A stretch of DNA of 64,000 nucleotides from Linnemannia hyalina (Eukaryota > Mortierellomycota > Mortierellomycetes > Mortierellales > Mortierellaceae). The stretch spans positions 3,611,501 through 3,675,500 of the forward strand of contig JAHRHY010000002.1 of assembly GCA_019671135.1 (NCBI GenBank), read 5' to 3'. Shown here one piece after another: positions 1 to 12,298 of this stretch (position 1 is its first letter; each line of letters begins with the position of its first letter). The notes under the pieces were generated by a model. It searched no databases and was not told where the DNA came from. It worked only from the letters and a program-made list of their open reading frames with translations. The position numbers were made by a program, and so were the translations under genes.

Positions 1-1
1 A

Positions 2-274
2 ATAGTGGGATTAGGAAAGTCGACAAAGATTGAAGCAAAGCCCGAGAACGCAGAAGATGCCGTAAGTCTCAATTCCTCTACCTTTTCACTCTCCTGCTCA
101 CGCGCTTTCGATTTTTTTTTTTTTCCAAATCAATAACCAACGCGATCTATATCCTCCTTGTCGCCTTGTTCACAAAAAAACTAGTCCCTCGAAGCATCAA
201 GACGACTGAAGCAATCATACGACATGGAGCGGCAATATGAGCAAGGTCGGAAAGGCCAACATCGCTTCAAATAA
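2..274 (+). CDS. 3' end of an unidentified gene (partial)
   Basis: This is the last part of a gene that begins before the window. Frame 2 is open from the window edge to a GTAAGT donor at 62. An acceptor TAG ends at 184. The frame then continues in phase to a TAA stop at 272-274. The visible residues form a charged C-terminal tail rich in Lys, Arg, Glu and Gln, ending in GQHRFK. I do not recognise the family, and about 50 residues of basic tail are too few to name it. The gene converges on VPS39 with about 105 bp between the two stop codons. The splice junction and stop are seen directly. Identity is unknown. Confidence 0.55.
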
Positions 275-379
275 AATCGCCCAGTCCTCCTCTCTCGACA
301 GATATTAGGCACTTTCAATGAATTCCAAGCAATATTTTATTCTGGCAGAACGACGGCGAAAGATCGTGCTGTAGCCATT

Positions 380-3300
380 TTACGTGCGCCAGTGCCCCAT
401 CGCAGCCATCGTCTCCTTGCACGAGTAATGAACCACAACTCCATCCGGGAACACTGCAAACACACTATGTTACATAGGAGAAGGTGAAAAGGCAACTATG
501 TGAGTGAGAAGGCGACAACCAACGTAGGCATACAGTACAGTCTTGTTCAGCGTGCTTAAAAAATAATAACGATCCATGTAAGTTTACCTGTTGCCAATAC
601 GCTTGTTGCATTTCGGACACATCCTGTCTTCCGTGATCTTGACGCGCCTTGACCGATAGAATGTCAATTGCTCCTGCGTCTACAGTGCATCGCCAATGCC
701 AAAAAAAATAATTGATAATGTCAGTTTCTACCGCAAATATCTGACAGCAATAACATCTTCTTAACAATCCTTGATAAATACTGTACCTGGAGACGCTCAG
801 CTTTGAGCATATTTTTGACAATCATGTCCATATGCTTCGTCTTGTTGCTCTCACGGATCGATTTTTCGAAAAACTTGAACAATTGGTCGATCCTGGTCGA
901 GGCTGGCAGCAGTGCCATCACCTACACATTACATTTTAAGCAGTGAACCGTAGTCAAATGTCAGAAAGTGATCGAGAGACATAAAAGTCACCACTTGAAG
1001 TACGGAGCAAGCAATTGAACAACTTACAGCGGAAGGATCGATATGGGTTCCGTGGCGGGTCAAGATATCAAGAGCCGGTTCCAGCATAGGCTTCTCGCGG
1101 TTTGGCGGCCTCAGGTATACCTTCAACAGCAACAGGTACACATTTTTGGTTGGATCGTTGCTGTTAAAGTTCTTGATACAGTACCTACATGGTTATCATT
1201 GAACATAAAAAAAGGAAGAGTACTGAGTAAAAAATACTTTGAAGACAAAGGGAAGCGTTAAGGAAAAAAAATATAACGATACGTACTCTTCAGCGGCCTG
1301 GAAGTTATTGAGTTTGTGAACGTAAATGTTCAGCGCCTGGTCATGCTGTCCAATGCGGCTCAGCAAGATCGCTCTTTCCTCGTAGCAGCCTATTTACATT
1401 GGCACAAACAAAATAAAGTACGCGGTTAGGCATCTCCCTGATTTTGTCCACATAAACAGATGAAAATGCGATCAATTTAAAAGGGCTCACTTACTGTCGA
1501 CAGGAAGACGACTGAGAATACGCTCCGCCTTGTACGAGGTGGATTCGTCCAAGAACTGCAACAGCTTCGCCTTTGTTTTGATTATGTCCTCTTCGTTGTC
1601 GGGTGTTGAGGAGTCGCGCTGGATTTGGGCAAGATACGAGACAACAAGGGTATTGTGAAAGTCCGAGGTCTTGTCACCCAGCTCATGAATGACATGCTCC
1701 AAGTAAACGACACACAGGTCCAGCGACAGCCTCTCCAGATATGCCATAATCTTGTATCTCGGTAACGTGTCGATCTCTGGTTCATCGTCAATGAAGATCT
1801 TCATGGCAACCTCAGGGTCCAGCTCCAAGATCCACGTTCCAAACTCGAGTATGAGAGGGAGGTGGTCGACGCCCAATCGCTGCAAGTAGTTAACTGTAGG
1901 AAGAACACCATTCATCTCGCCAGGGTTCGCATGAATAGTCTTCAACAGCTCCAATGCTTTGCGATGAAGCTGTTTGCCTCTGTAAAAGTCCACCAACTCC
2001 TTGTATTTCTACTCTCCGAGAGAAAATCCGTACGGAAATGAATTAGTTTCCTCCACACCGAATCTTATTGCACACAAGCCTTTAAGAATACAAAAAGAAT
2101 TACATACCTTATGCTTCAATAGGAGGCTCTCGGTCTCGTCGGGGTTGCAGTGGTTGTTGACTCTTAAAAGAGATCCCACCAAACGCTCGTGGGTCATCAT
2201 GTACGACTTCAACAAGGCCGTGTCCACAATCTCCAACATCTGGAGGTACTCCTCCGCTTCATCCTCCTGGTTCGAGTGACGGTATGAAAACGAATCGTGG
2301 TTGTTCTGGAGCGTCTGCAGCGACTTTGAAATCTTTTGGCGCTTGTCAGCCAAGAACCTGATCAGGCACTCCACTGCATCCTCAAGCTCCTTTGTGCCTA
2401 TGATATGTCGATAGTTGATGTGAGTTCTTCCTCTACGTTACACGAAATTGATCGCCAGAAACATTCGAAAAACAGCAAAAGTCGAAACGTACTCATGATA
2501 ATAGGCTGGGTATTTTTCGCGTTCGCTTCATTCAAATCCACATTGCCAGGCTTGGGAGACACGACTTCGAGTTCCTTGGGAGGCAAATGGCTCGAGATCA
2601 CCGCCGGGTATAGTCCGATAACCTCTGCTGCAGGGGTATCGAGTTCCGAAAACAAAGTCAACGATTTCTCGTACTGGTGCGTGCGGAACAAATGGTGTGC
2701 GTACAGAGTCTTGATCTTGCCCAACGTATCAACCTAACATTGAGGTTCAGTAAAAGGCACTTGCGTGAGATGTCCCTTCATGTCGAAAAGGTTGAGTGAA
2801 AAAGATTTTCCGTGAACGGCACTCATTCCTGTACTTACAGTTTCGTCCAGAAGGACGGGGTTGATCTGGTTGATAAGACTGATTGCTTCCTGGTACTCTT
2901 CCTTTTGCACCAACTCGTCAATCTATGTGAATTCAGGCACAAAAATATTATACAACGGTTAGTGTGAACATGAACGCAATAGTAATCACAACTACCGCCA
3001 TTGACAAAAATACGGCGATAGTTACCTGCTGGGGGAAGCTGAAGGGGATGAGGCGCCAGACTTCACTCGTGCTTGCAATGTAGAGGAGCTTTCCCTGAGT
3101 CAAAAGTCGAGCGTGTGGCATCTCTGCGCTCTGAACAAGCTCCCTCGTCTCAATGTTGCGAATCTCAATATGCCGTGACAAAATCGCAACAGCATATGGG
3201 GACGAGTAGCCCAATTCCTCGGGCATTCCTGACCATTCGATCCCCTTCTTGCGCTTTGGCATTCCGTCCACTCCCACTGATATACTTGAGTCTATTCCAA

Positions 3301-4640
3301 GCAACGTGAAGTATTTGTTTAGCTGTTAGCTGTAGTCCATATGCGCGCCATCGTTAATATCATTCACTTTCTTGGATTGAAGGCCTTACTTTCTTTGCCA
3401 AGAAGGATCTCGTCGTTGGGAAGACGAGTAATGAGGGGTTTCCCAGGCTTGGACCCGAAGCCCATAAGACCTCCAGTGGCCAAAGAACTGAAAGTGTTGA
3501 GTGTGTTAAGAGTACTCTCCAGAGTCGAACCGAGCGCACCCTGAACAGAAGGTGAGGTGGGCGAGAACAAAGTTTTCAAAACACTAGTCCTGCAGTCCAT
3601 GAGAGCGTACTCGCTATCGAATCCCATGCAGAGGTTCTGTGTTCCAACCCATTCCATTGTCCTGACCCTATCCGGGACAGGGAAATCCTAGTAAAACAAC
3701 ATACAAAACCATAGCTGTTAGTTTGACATCCATTAACGCTCTCATAGTAGCCAGCATCCACTGATATGTTATGAGAAGAGTCATCCATACCTTGGTGCTC
3801 ATGAACTCGCTATCCTGCCAGGAAAAGACAATGACCTTGCGCCTCACCGCCACAGCAAGTCGAGTAACGACCTGAGGGAACCCATCCTGAATCTCAATCT
3901 TTGAAAACACTGAAAACAGATTTGCGCCCCTCGTCTCGCCCAGTTGTGTCCTCAATGCAAAACTTTCCAGGTCGTGGAGGTTGACATATCCATCTATTTT
4001 TTTTTTTCATACAAAACAAAAAGAGTAGGGTGTGAGCTCTTGTTTGCTATGCATCTCTTGTCCGCGCAAATATTTCAAGATGGCCGGACATATCCTGAAT
4101 GAAAAAGGTCACATGAATGGGTAGCATCGTACCTGACAGGGTTACCAACACGCCGACGGCTTTGATGATGTCAATCTGCTCAATGGCTTTCTTGGAGAAG
4201 GTCTTGAGTGTCTCCATGAGTGTCACTGAGATAGCCTCATCCTGGCCTACGGTTTGAGGAACAGAGGGAGACAGAAAGTAACGGGTCAGCACACCAAGTC
4301 AACCCAAACGGACAGTTGAATCCTTGCACAGTTTTTCTAGTCTATTTCCCGTGTCTTGAACATACCGAGAGGCTCCCGCACAGAGTAGACGAGCAAGGTT
4401 CCGTACAGAGTGCCCACATAGAGTTTGTCACCTACACGGTCGTCAAACGGAGGAAGAAGTTGTGAGTATGCAGGTCGAATATACAACACTGTCAGCGTAA
4501 CAATCATCCAAGACATACAAAGTAAACAGCCTGACAATGGCATGCAGAGTCTGTTTGATGTTGAGTACCTTGTGCAAAGATGGACTCGATCTTGTGGGGC
4601 AGCTTCTCGATGACCGTGTAGACCTTAAAAGCGTCGTGCA
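380..4640 (-). CDS. VPS39: Vam6/Vps39, HOPS-type vacuolar tethering subunit
   Basis: Vam6/Vps39 is a HOPS tethering subunit (in animals also described as a TRAP1-like protein) that acts at late endosome-vacuole fusion with Rab7-type GTPases. The ATG at 4640 gives a start MHDAFKVYTVIEKLPHKIES, which resembles the animal Vps39 N-terminus. A citron-homology (CNH) domain follows, with segments such as DKLYVGTLYGTLLVYS, and then helical clathrin-repeat segments in the middle exons. The C-terminus carries the family zinc-binding motif: MCPKCNKRIG in one exon, then NSVFAVFPDGVVVHYSC in the last exon, with the stop TAA at 380-382. The gene has many short introns, and I did not fix every junction, so the outer limits are firmer than the internal structure. 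It is transcribed away from CHO1 in the same direction, with a 0.5 kb spacer. Confidence 0.9.
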
Positions 4641-5173
4641 TTTGTCTTGGTCTGGCTGGCTTAAAAGGTTGTGGTCCTGACGCTGCTTGGGGTTATTGGT
4701 GGTATGGTCCCTTGGATTCTGGTCTCCTTGTGCTGTGTTGTACTGTGCTGTCTTTGTGATGCACTTGTGAATGAGAGAGGAAACTGTCGGTGTGAGTGAG
4801 CGAGAACAGAGTTTAAGAGAGCAAGAGGAAGAGGGTGGCAAGGCATGCGCGTGAACGCCGTGACGGACCCTTCTTGAGTATTCGTGACTGGCATTTCGTC
4901 GAAATAGTGCTAGCTCAACCAACCGTTGCAAGCTTGTACCCTCAAAGCAAGGAGGTCGCTTGTTGCTTATTTGAACAGGGACCAGGGAAGGGAGAAGGAA
5001 TAGGATGATATTATCGTTCTCAAAGTAGTAGTAAGTGAAAGAAGGGCGACAATTGATGTGTTTATTGAATGACAGGAGAAATGAAAAGTGTGGTTGTGTC
5101 CGGCGAGGCTTGTTCTCGATCATGTCTCTCGCAAAGATGGTGTTAAACAAAGAAGGAGAGAGAGAGAGATAAT
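4641..5173. other. Intergenic: VPS39 upstream region and CHO1 3' side
   Basis: This spacer separates the VPS39 start from the CHO1 stop; both genes are on the minus strand. A long open frame crosses it on the minus strand, but its composition is irregular and it overlaps VPS39 exon 1, so I treat it as chance. Purine-rich AGAGAG tracts occur at 5155-5171. No gene is seen. Confidence 0.5.
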
Positions 5174-6880
5174 TTACAACTTGGGGATCCTGAGCGATTT
5201 ACTACAATCGAGAAAGGGTGAAAGAGAGAGAATATAAGCAATTATGATCATATACCAAATGCATACAAAATATAAAAAAAAATGAAGAAAAGTAGGCTTA
5301 CCTGACCATGAGAGTACCACTGATACCAAACATGGCAACCATGGCATGGAATGAATACCCCGGCACGATCTCGATCAACCCACCCGGCAACTGGGATCCA
5401 GTCTGGCCATGGTGCACCAGGTACGCAATCACACCCACAAGTGCAATCGATGTCGGGATAGGTGTGCCCTCAAAGTAATCCACTTTGCCATCGCTGTCGT
5501 GGGGCAAGATCGCGACCGTGGCGTTGTAACGCGCCAAACGCGCAATTCCACAGCAAACAAAGCAGGTCAGCACGACCGTGTCCAAGAAACTCTGCATTCC
5601 GACCACGAACGCAAGCACGGCTGGGGCGACGCCAAAGGAGATCTAGTTATCCCATTGAACAAAGAAATACATGACACGCGTTTTGTTGTCAGAGCGAGAT
5701 GTGGTCCATTCTTGTTGTTGTTGTAATGGTATGACACAATTCCACACAACCACAAGTCCAAACAGGGCCAAGGTCCTCAACATAATACACGAGAGCATGA
5801 CGTCAAATGGATCAAACGCCACAAGTTGCAAAAACAGGTTGGTCTGGGCGGAAAAAAAAGTGGGTCCACTCGCCACACATGCCAATCCATGTGTGAAGGT
5901 TTGTCATGGTTGTCCAATGTCCTCAACAGTGCCACGAACTCAAGCGGCTTGGTTGAGTTGATCCGGTGATAAAAAAAGCGTCGAGTTACTGAGTAGAGGG
6001 AAACCAATTGTCCTGTCATACCACTCTTGGATCTTCTTAACGATTGGATGTGACAATTGAACCTGGCTCTCGGATAAAGTGTGTGTTTGGTTGGCATTTT
6101 GGCCAGGCGAGTATCGGCGTTTTGGCGGATTGTGGAACAAAGGAAAGGCAACGAAAACAACAACAAAAACAACAGCGTGCCGACTTCCACAGGTCGTTCA
6201 TCTCCACCTCAACATCCACAACATAGGCGTTGACAACAATAGCAGAGATAAAAACTTACAGCGTCGGCCAGCGAATCCAGCTCCTGTCCGAGGATGGAGC
6301 TCGTCTTTCTCCAACGAGCAACACGGCCATCAAAAACATCGAAAGTGAACCCGAGTGGGATGCACCACATCGCGAGCCAGAGATAGTACTCTTCGTGGGT
6401 GATCAGGTATCGCAGGTTCGAGAAGATAGACAGGGCGCCACAGGCCCCGTTACACAGCGTGATAACATCTGCGAGATTGAAGTTTCTAAGAATGCAAGAA
6501 AAAAAAGTGATCCAGAACGAGTTTGCCATTTCAGAGTAGATGGAATGAGCGTTTCGTGTCTCCATGTTAGTTTTTTCCTGGTCTGTTCTTTTGGTGTGCT
6601 GGTAGAGGACGTGCATGCCCATATGTGAGCTCTTTTGCTGGTGCGAACAAAGTACCTGACAAGGTTGAAGTGGCCGTCGTCCTTTGTCAGGTTCCTGACC
6701 TATCAATTGGTAAGGAGCAACAAGGGTCAGCAAACTCAGTCTAGAAGCAGCGGTACAAGAAGGGAGTGGAGATAAGTCGTATGGGTAAAGTACCTGCTGG
6801 AACTGCACCTTGGAGAGGGTGGTTGGTGGCAACTCGAGCTCGGAGGTTCCTTGACGTGTTGCTTTTGGGCGCTGTGACAT
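5174..6880 (-). CDS. CHO1: CDP-diacylglycerol-serine O-phosphatidyltransferase (phosphatidylserine synthase)
   Basis: This enzyme makes phosphatidylserine from CDP-diacylglycerol and serine in the ER membrane, at the head of the CDP-DAG route to phosphatidylethanolamine. Five exons (6794-6880, 6656-6699, 6260-6485, 5302-5642, 5174-5201) join in phase to 241 codons plus stop. The CDP-alcohol phosphotransferase signature D-x2-DG-x2-AR-x8-G-x3-D-x3-D is complete, from FDVFDGRVARW to LDSLAD. It is followed by ISFGVAP, and membrane segments come after, as in yeast Cho1. The protein ends MVSKSLRIPKL, close to the yeast ending. The terminal exon is only 28 bp. The start at 6880 is the first ATG of the exon that splices in phase into the conserved KDDGHFNLV segment. 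Confidence 0.95.
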
Positions 6881-7261
6881 TGAGAAGAGTGAGGCTGGGA
6901 GGAAATGCGAAAGATAGAGAGAAGAAGGGAGTATGTTGCGTGAAGAGAATATTATCGAGAGAGGAAGAGGGTGTGGTGTGAAGGGGAGAAGAATAAAGAA
7001 GGAAGAAGAAGGAGCGGAGAAAAAGAGGGGTGGGTGCAGAAATACGAAGCGAAGGTCTGACACTCTTTCACGAGGGCGTGGAAATATCATTTCCGCACAC
7101 TGATCACAAAATGACGACAACGGAAAATTACTCCCCCTCTAACCACACATTTGGCAATGCGCTTTTAATAATACTAATGATATCTATGAAAAAAATAATA
7201 ATGATTCATGCTCCCTTCTACTCCCAACTACAAAGGTCAAAAAAAGAAATAGACCTCATGC
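6881..7261. other. Intergenic: CHO1 upstream region
   Basis: This is the region 5' of CHO1 and 3' of the mS42 gene. It is purine-rich on the plus strand near 6890-7030, which reads as CT-rich upstream of CHO1 and is common before fungal start sites. No open frame with convincing coding character is present. Confidence 0.4.
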
Positions 7262-8521
7262 TTAGAATCCACCGACACGGAGAACCCTGCTCTCGACCAC
7301 ACTCCAGTCAACAGTCTTGAAAAAGTTGTTCAAGTACTTCTCACGGCCCTCACGGGTGATTCCGTAATCCGTCAAGTACGCGTGCTCCCACATCGAGACA
7401 CACAAGATGGGCACATAGCTGCTGTTAGCCATCAACTTGGCCGGTGCCGAGAACTTCGACGCGCCAGAGTAAGGGTTCTGAGCAGCCGATGCGAAATCGT
7501 GGTCCGTCGACGTCTCATCCTCACGCTGCATCCTACGGCGGTGGTGAGGCGATCCTGCATTGTATGTGTTCAACAGAACCAAACGTCCATCCTTGTCCTC
7601 GACCAACCAGGTCCATCCCGATCCGAAAAGTCCCAATGCGTTGGTCGTGAACTCGCGCTTGAACACCTCGACGCTGCCGAATGACTCGCTGATGCGCTTG
7701 GCGAGAACTTCCGACATGGGCTTTTGCTCAACCGCACTGCTCTATTGGTTCCGGATTAACCAGTTGGACGACAGGTGTTAGCTTGTGTTGTCAACTACCT
7801 TCATTCCTAGAATGTCCTGACGAGCTATGTCTGTATGTTCCTTAACAAAAATGAACTCTTACCAAGGTGCGCAAGAAGAAGTCGTTGTTCCAGGCTTGAG
7901 AGGCGTTGTTGAAGATCTGAACCTCGTTCAATGAGCGAGCACTGTCCATGAGGACCTCGTGGAAAGCCTTCTCCTCATATGGGGTGCCTATTACAAGGTT
8001 AATCAGAAAAAGCTTCGAGAATGTTAGTTGGAGCCATTCACGTCGCGGTAATTGTAGTCATTCAATTCCGAGTCTTTGGCATTGTTGCTGTAGCCCATAA
8101 TTGCTTGGGTTCTTCCATTTCCTGTTCTCCAGACCTGATTCCAAGAGGGTATTCTTCCTGATATGATTCAACCTTCCCGAGGTTCCGAGATGTCCGAAAT
8201 GATAAACCCCTTGGCAACTGACCTGCGATGAGCTCGTTGAGGCGGTTGACGAGACCAGTCTGGTGATCCTCATAGATAATCTTCAATGCAGCGGGGGAGA
8301 GCAAGGGCTTGGCTCCGGAGGCAACAGTGTATGGCAAGGCGGGGACGGTGTGCAACTTGGCAGCAGCCCTGAATGACGAAGCCAAAGGCGAGACAACCGA
8401 CTATTGAAGGTAAGGCGCAAAAGCGGGGTCAGTGGGTTTGTCGTTGAGTAAGTATTGTTCCTGTGCGATCCACGGCAAAGAACGGGAAGGGTACCTTGAG
8501 ACGAAGAGCTTGACGAAGCAT
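7262..8521 (-). CDS. RSM26: Mitochondrial small-subunit ribosomal protein mS42 (Rsm26-like, SOD fold)
   Basis: The protein has an iron/manganese superoxide dismutase fold but is best read as the fungal mitoribosomal protein mS42. Four exons (8495-8521, 8223-8400, 7863-7987, 7262-7741) join in phase to 269 residues, close to the yeast Rsm26 length. The N-terminus MLRQALRLK is suited to mitochondrial import. The SOD-like segment WEHAYLTDY is present, but the Asp that should precede Trp-Glu-His by two positions is Ser (VSMWEHAY). The first metal-ligand His aligns with Ile in LKIIYEDHQ. Loss of two ligands argues against dismutase activity and fits mS42/mS43. The related paralogue mS43 (Mrp1) is the alternative. 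The gene shares a 240 bp divergent upstream region with the EF-hand gene. Confidence 0.8.
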
Positions 8522-8761
8522 GGCGATTGTTGTGAATGAGAGTGAATGAGAGTGAAGGAAGTGGAGGTGGGTCCGGAAACTGATCAGCGACCAAACGAAA
8601 AGGGTGTTTTTTGTGCTTTAAAAAATGTGATGGTGGCTTTTCACAGGTATTAAGGGTGGTATTGATCAGCACCCACTTTGCATAAAGCCGTGAAAAGAAA
8701 AAGGCACGCTGCCATTCTTCAACCATTGCCACCAAAAAAACACTACAGGACACTCACAACC
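8522..8761. promoter_or_regulatory. Divergent promoter region, mS42 / EF-hand gene
   Basis: These 240 bp separate two start codons pointing in opposite directions, so they must hold both core promoters unless these overlap the genes. I see no clear TATA box. The assignment rests only on gene layout. Confidence 0.45.
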
Positions 8762-9723
8762 ATGCCTATGATCATCCCACCCACACTTACCGAAGAGGAC
8801 GGCGCACTCACCAAGGCATGCGAAGATGCCCTCGTCGTACGTAACTCACAGCAATAACAGGACTCTTCTTGCGTCGAGAGAAATACGCGTCGTCGTTTTG
8901 AACCACCACTGGATCACCTGGCAAGCAACAAGGACATGGCAAACTCACTCACATCAACCTCTTTTTTCCTTTCTTTGCCCTCCACCAGGCCATTTTTGAG
9001 CGCTACGATGTCGATAAGGGTATGTAACTTTTTCCATTCAACAGGACTTGATGCGGGTTTCAACCGAAACTAGCTCACCAACTCCTTCTCACCCTTACCC
9101 TCCTTTGTCAATTGAAAATATCATAACTAATCAAACACGATTCTGTTCAATTCGGTAACAGACGGAGCATTGAGCAACGCAGAGCTGGACGCGTTCGCCA
9201 AGGATACCAACGGCGACGTGGTGAGTTTTATTTTACGGCATACGACACCAATTCGGAACGACATAGTCGCGCCTCCGTCTCCACAAAAATACACACACAT
9301 GCCTGCCCGATTCTTATTCCTAACACATTCGGACCTCCAATTGCTTCCGCCTTCCCCCAACCCACAACGCACTCCAACAAAACGAAGCCCGACTTGACAC
9401 TTTTGCTCTTACCCATATCATCTCACCCCACCCTCTATCCCATCGGCTCGTCAACTGACAATTTTTATCCCTTTTCCCCCTCCCCCCCCCCTTGCATAAC
9501 AAAATAGTTTGATGAGGTCGCACGTGAAGAGATCACAGAATTCCTCGACCTGGACAGCAAGGGCCAATTGACACTCAAGGGATTCCTGCAGATGTACAAC
9601 CTCCAGACCTCAAGTGAGCCCGAGGAGACTTGGAAGGACCTCCAGAAGCATGGATACGATACCAACCTCAAACTCGTCGCCTCCCGGAATGAGGACCATG
9701 ATGAGAAGCCAAAGAGGCCTTAG
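8762..9723 (+). CDS. Small EF-hand protein with Miro-like EF-hand-associated segment
   Basis: Four exons (8762-8836, 8989-9019, 9162-9220, 9508-9723) join in phase to 126 residues. One canonical calcium-binding loop is present, DVDKDGALSNAE, with Asp at positions 1, 3 and 5, Gly at 6 and Glu at 12. It is split by an intron. A second, weaker loop reads DLDSKGQLTLKG. The stretch GFLQMYNL through ETWKDLQKHGYD resembles the EF-hand-associated domain of the mitochondrial Rho GTPase Miro, where a GFL...ETTW..LR.FGYD pattern occurs. No GTPase domain or membrane anchor is present. A calcium-sensing role is inferred from the loop; the partner is unknown. The C-terminus is highly charged. The gene converges on the TRAF7-like gene. 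Confidence 0.8.
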
Positions 9724-9877
9724 GGAGGATTTTTTCGTTAGGAGTGAGGGGCGTCCGTTAATTATAAAGACACAAGATAACATCATCAGCTAAAGCTTTT
9801 CAGCGGGGTGGTATTTTTTCAATGCTTGTGATGAGGCAGTAAGTGTAGTTTATTATTGGGGCAAAAGATATCCCTAC

Positions 9878-12298
9878 TCAGCGCCAGATCTAATAGCAGC
9901 ATTGAGAGAAGTACGCATTAGTACGAGTGAAAGAATCATTGGGCACGGTAACAGCACGACAACAACCATAGATATTGGACAATAAACCCCACAACATATC
10001 ATTACCTTGATGGTACGGTCTGCACAGCCTGTGACCAAGTAATTCTCGTCCAGAGCCATTCCATGGACGAAACCTATCATAAGAACAAACGAAAGAAAGG
10101 TCATTATCGTTATAACCTGAACAACCAAATTACGAATCATCCAATGCATAGCAAAAGCAGCAAAAGGAACTTACTCTTGTGACCCTTGAGGGTAAGATCA
10201 CACTGGAACCGCCGCGGATCCCAACGCTTGATAGTGTGGTCAAAACTAGCACTGAACAAATGCCCTTGTCCGTACTCAAGCTGCCAAACCTCCCAATTAT
10301 GACCGCTCAGTGTGCCCAACTCCCGAGTCTCATTGATATCGTACACATGGATGACTGCATCATAGGTACTTCCGAACAACATCCCGTCTCCTACAGCCAC
10401 GTCGAGAACTTCACTGGTACCCCGACGGACTGTCTTCAGACATGTTCCTGTCGACACGTCCCACAACTTGATCGTCTTGTCCGAGGATCCCGTTACCAAT
10501 TGATGGGCACTGGCCTCAGTCAGCGCCGCCAAACAATTGACACCGCCCGTATGGCCCTGGAACGTCGCCAGACACTCGAGCGTCTCTGTATCCCATACCT
10601 TAACCGTCTTGTCCGACGACGCCGAATAAAGTCTTCCCTGATCCACAACAAGCCCATAGACTTTGGCATTATGGTCCGGTATCGATTTTACCAAACACGC
10701 CGCATCATCCTCATTACGCCAATCCCAGACCTTGATCGTTCCATCAGATCCCGCACTGAAATAGCGATCCCCCGAGGGCATTACTGCGAGTCCCCAGACC
10801 GACATGGTATGCCCCTTTAGATCCTTCAACAGCTGCCCCGAGTTGATATCAAACACTTTGGTACTTCCATCATGGGCTCCCGCAAAGACTTTATCCTGAT
10901 TGACAGCCACACTGGTCACTCCGCAGGGATGACTCGCGATCGTCCGGTGGCATGTAATCTCGTCGTGCGGGAACGTCGAAACGACTGTGCGTTTAGTCCC
11001 GGATGAAGATTCACCGTTCACGGGTACGTTGGCTCCTTCTTCTGCTCCTGATCCTGCCAATGAAGCAACTGATTGCTCTGAGGCACCCCTTTCCAATGTA
11101 TATGTCACGCCTTTTCCTGATCGAATAATCCTCTGCAGCTTTTCTACCTCTCTCGACTGGTCCTATTTTCATACAATATGCATTGTAAGACCAGATGGTG
11201 ATGGTCAGTCTCTTCATTTATGTACATTATGTCAAATAATCTTACAGGAGATAACAGGAAAAGTGCAAACCCGAAAAAAAAACGTACGGCAATCAAGGAT
11301 TCGAGTTTCTCGAAGCGCTTGTTGGTTGAATCGATGTATCCCTTAAACCGCTCGTAGACACAGTTCTGCAAATGCTCCTTTGAATCCCGCATCGTCCCTG
11401 AGAACATATACAAAAAAAATTAAACATCGTAGTCACAATGAGTAAGTACGGAAGGCACGATTCATTTGTTCAGGGTTCGTTAAGGTCAGACCAAAGGTTG
11501 AGCAAGGAATAGTACAAAGGTGCGGATGATGAAACATACCTTTGTAAGGACAGCCGAGGACCTTGTTGGGACAGATAGAGGGCGCATACGAGCAATAGAG
11601 GACATGTCCATGGAGCGCATCTTGGCGAACAATCTGTGGGCAACCATACTTCTTGTTGGAGCAGTACACGAGCAGTTCAGAGATCAATCCAGACAGCGCC
11701 AAGTTCGGATGCAGATCTAAATGTATGAACGGGAAGAAGAGATGACTTAGTCAACACATTCGCACAATGCGGCGGGGTCGTGTATGTACCTAAGTTATAT
11801 AGCATTAGGCCGTCGGTCTTTCTATCACTACTGCTCTGCGCTGAATGTAGGGGGACGCACCTTCGATCTTGATGCGTGATCGGCAGAGGGGACAAAAGGG
11901 CTCGATCTCGATGCTGTGGTAGATGCACGGGGCACAGTAGGAGTGATTGCATCCGTTGGTGATGACTGGTTCCCGACACACATCATGGCACCTAATCCCC
12001 CCGTTCACAACAGGAAACGCACCTTGTCCTTGTTAGAATCATTGGCATAGAGAGTCAAGGTGTGGAATTAAAATGGGTATGTTGCTTACACGGGACAGAG
12101 GATGGAGGGGGAAGGGGTGTGCAGGAATTCTACTTCTGCCTCCTCTTCCTCTTCCTCAAGTCGGGAGGTGATGCCGACATGGACACTGGAAGTATGTTCC
12201 GCGGAAGTGGGGGTTGACCTTGCAGGGTCGGGTGAGGACCGAGAGGACAGGGACAAATTTGACGACGACAGGTTGGGCGAGAGTGTGCAGTCGAGGTA
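9878..12298 (-). CDS. TRAF7-like RING-finger / WD40 E3 ubiquitin ligase (5' end unresolved)
   Basis: The domain order is that of TRAF7: C3HC4 RING finger, TRAF-type zinc finger, coiled coil, seven WD40 repeats. The RING starts ILCPVCHDVC and ends CPLCRSR. The TRAF-type finger is CSNKKYGCPQIV...CSYAPSICPNKVLGCPYKG. The coiled coil follows near 11290-11390, and the WD40 blade region is in the large exon 10175-11162. Exons 12090-12298, 11861-11991, 11540-11716, 11288-11397, 10175-11162, 10006-10073 and 9878-9889 join in phase (565 codons with stop). The last exon is only 12 bp and completes the final repeat as DRTIKIWR. Upstream of 12298 the frame meets TAG, which could be an acceptor, so an additional short 5' exon is needed. 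I could not choose it; ATG near 12535-12540 is one option. Confidence 0.88.

Noticed and set aside
4443..5150. 235-codon open frame on the minus strand overlapping VPS39 exon 1 and the spacer
   Set aside because: It has no domain, irregular composition, and overlaps the supported VPS39 start in another frame.
6209..7120. 303-codon open frame covering CHO1 exons
   Set aside because: It reads through CHO1 introns and leader; splicing in phase gives the conserved enzyme instead.
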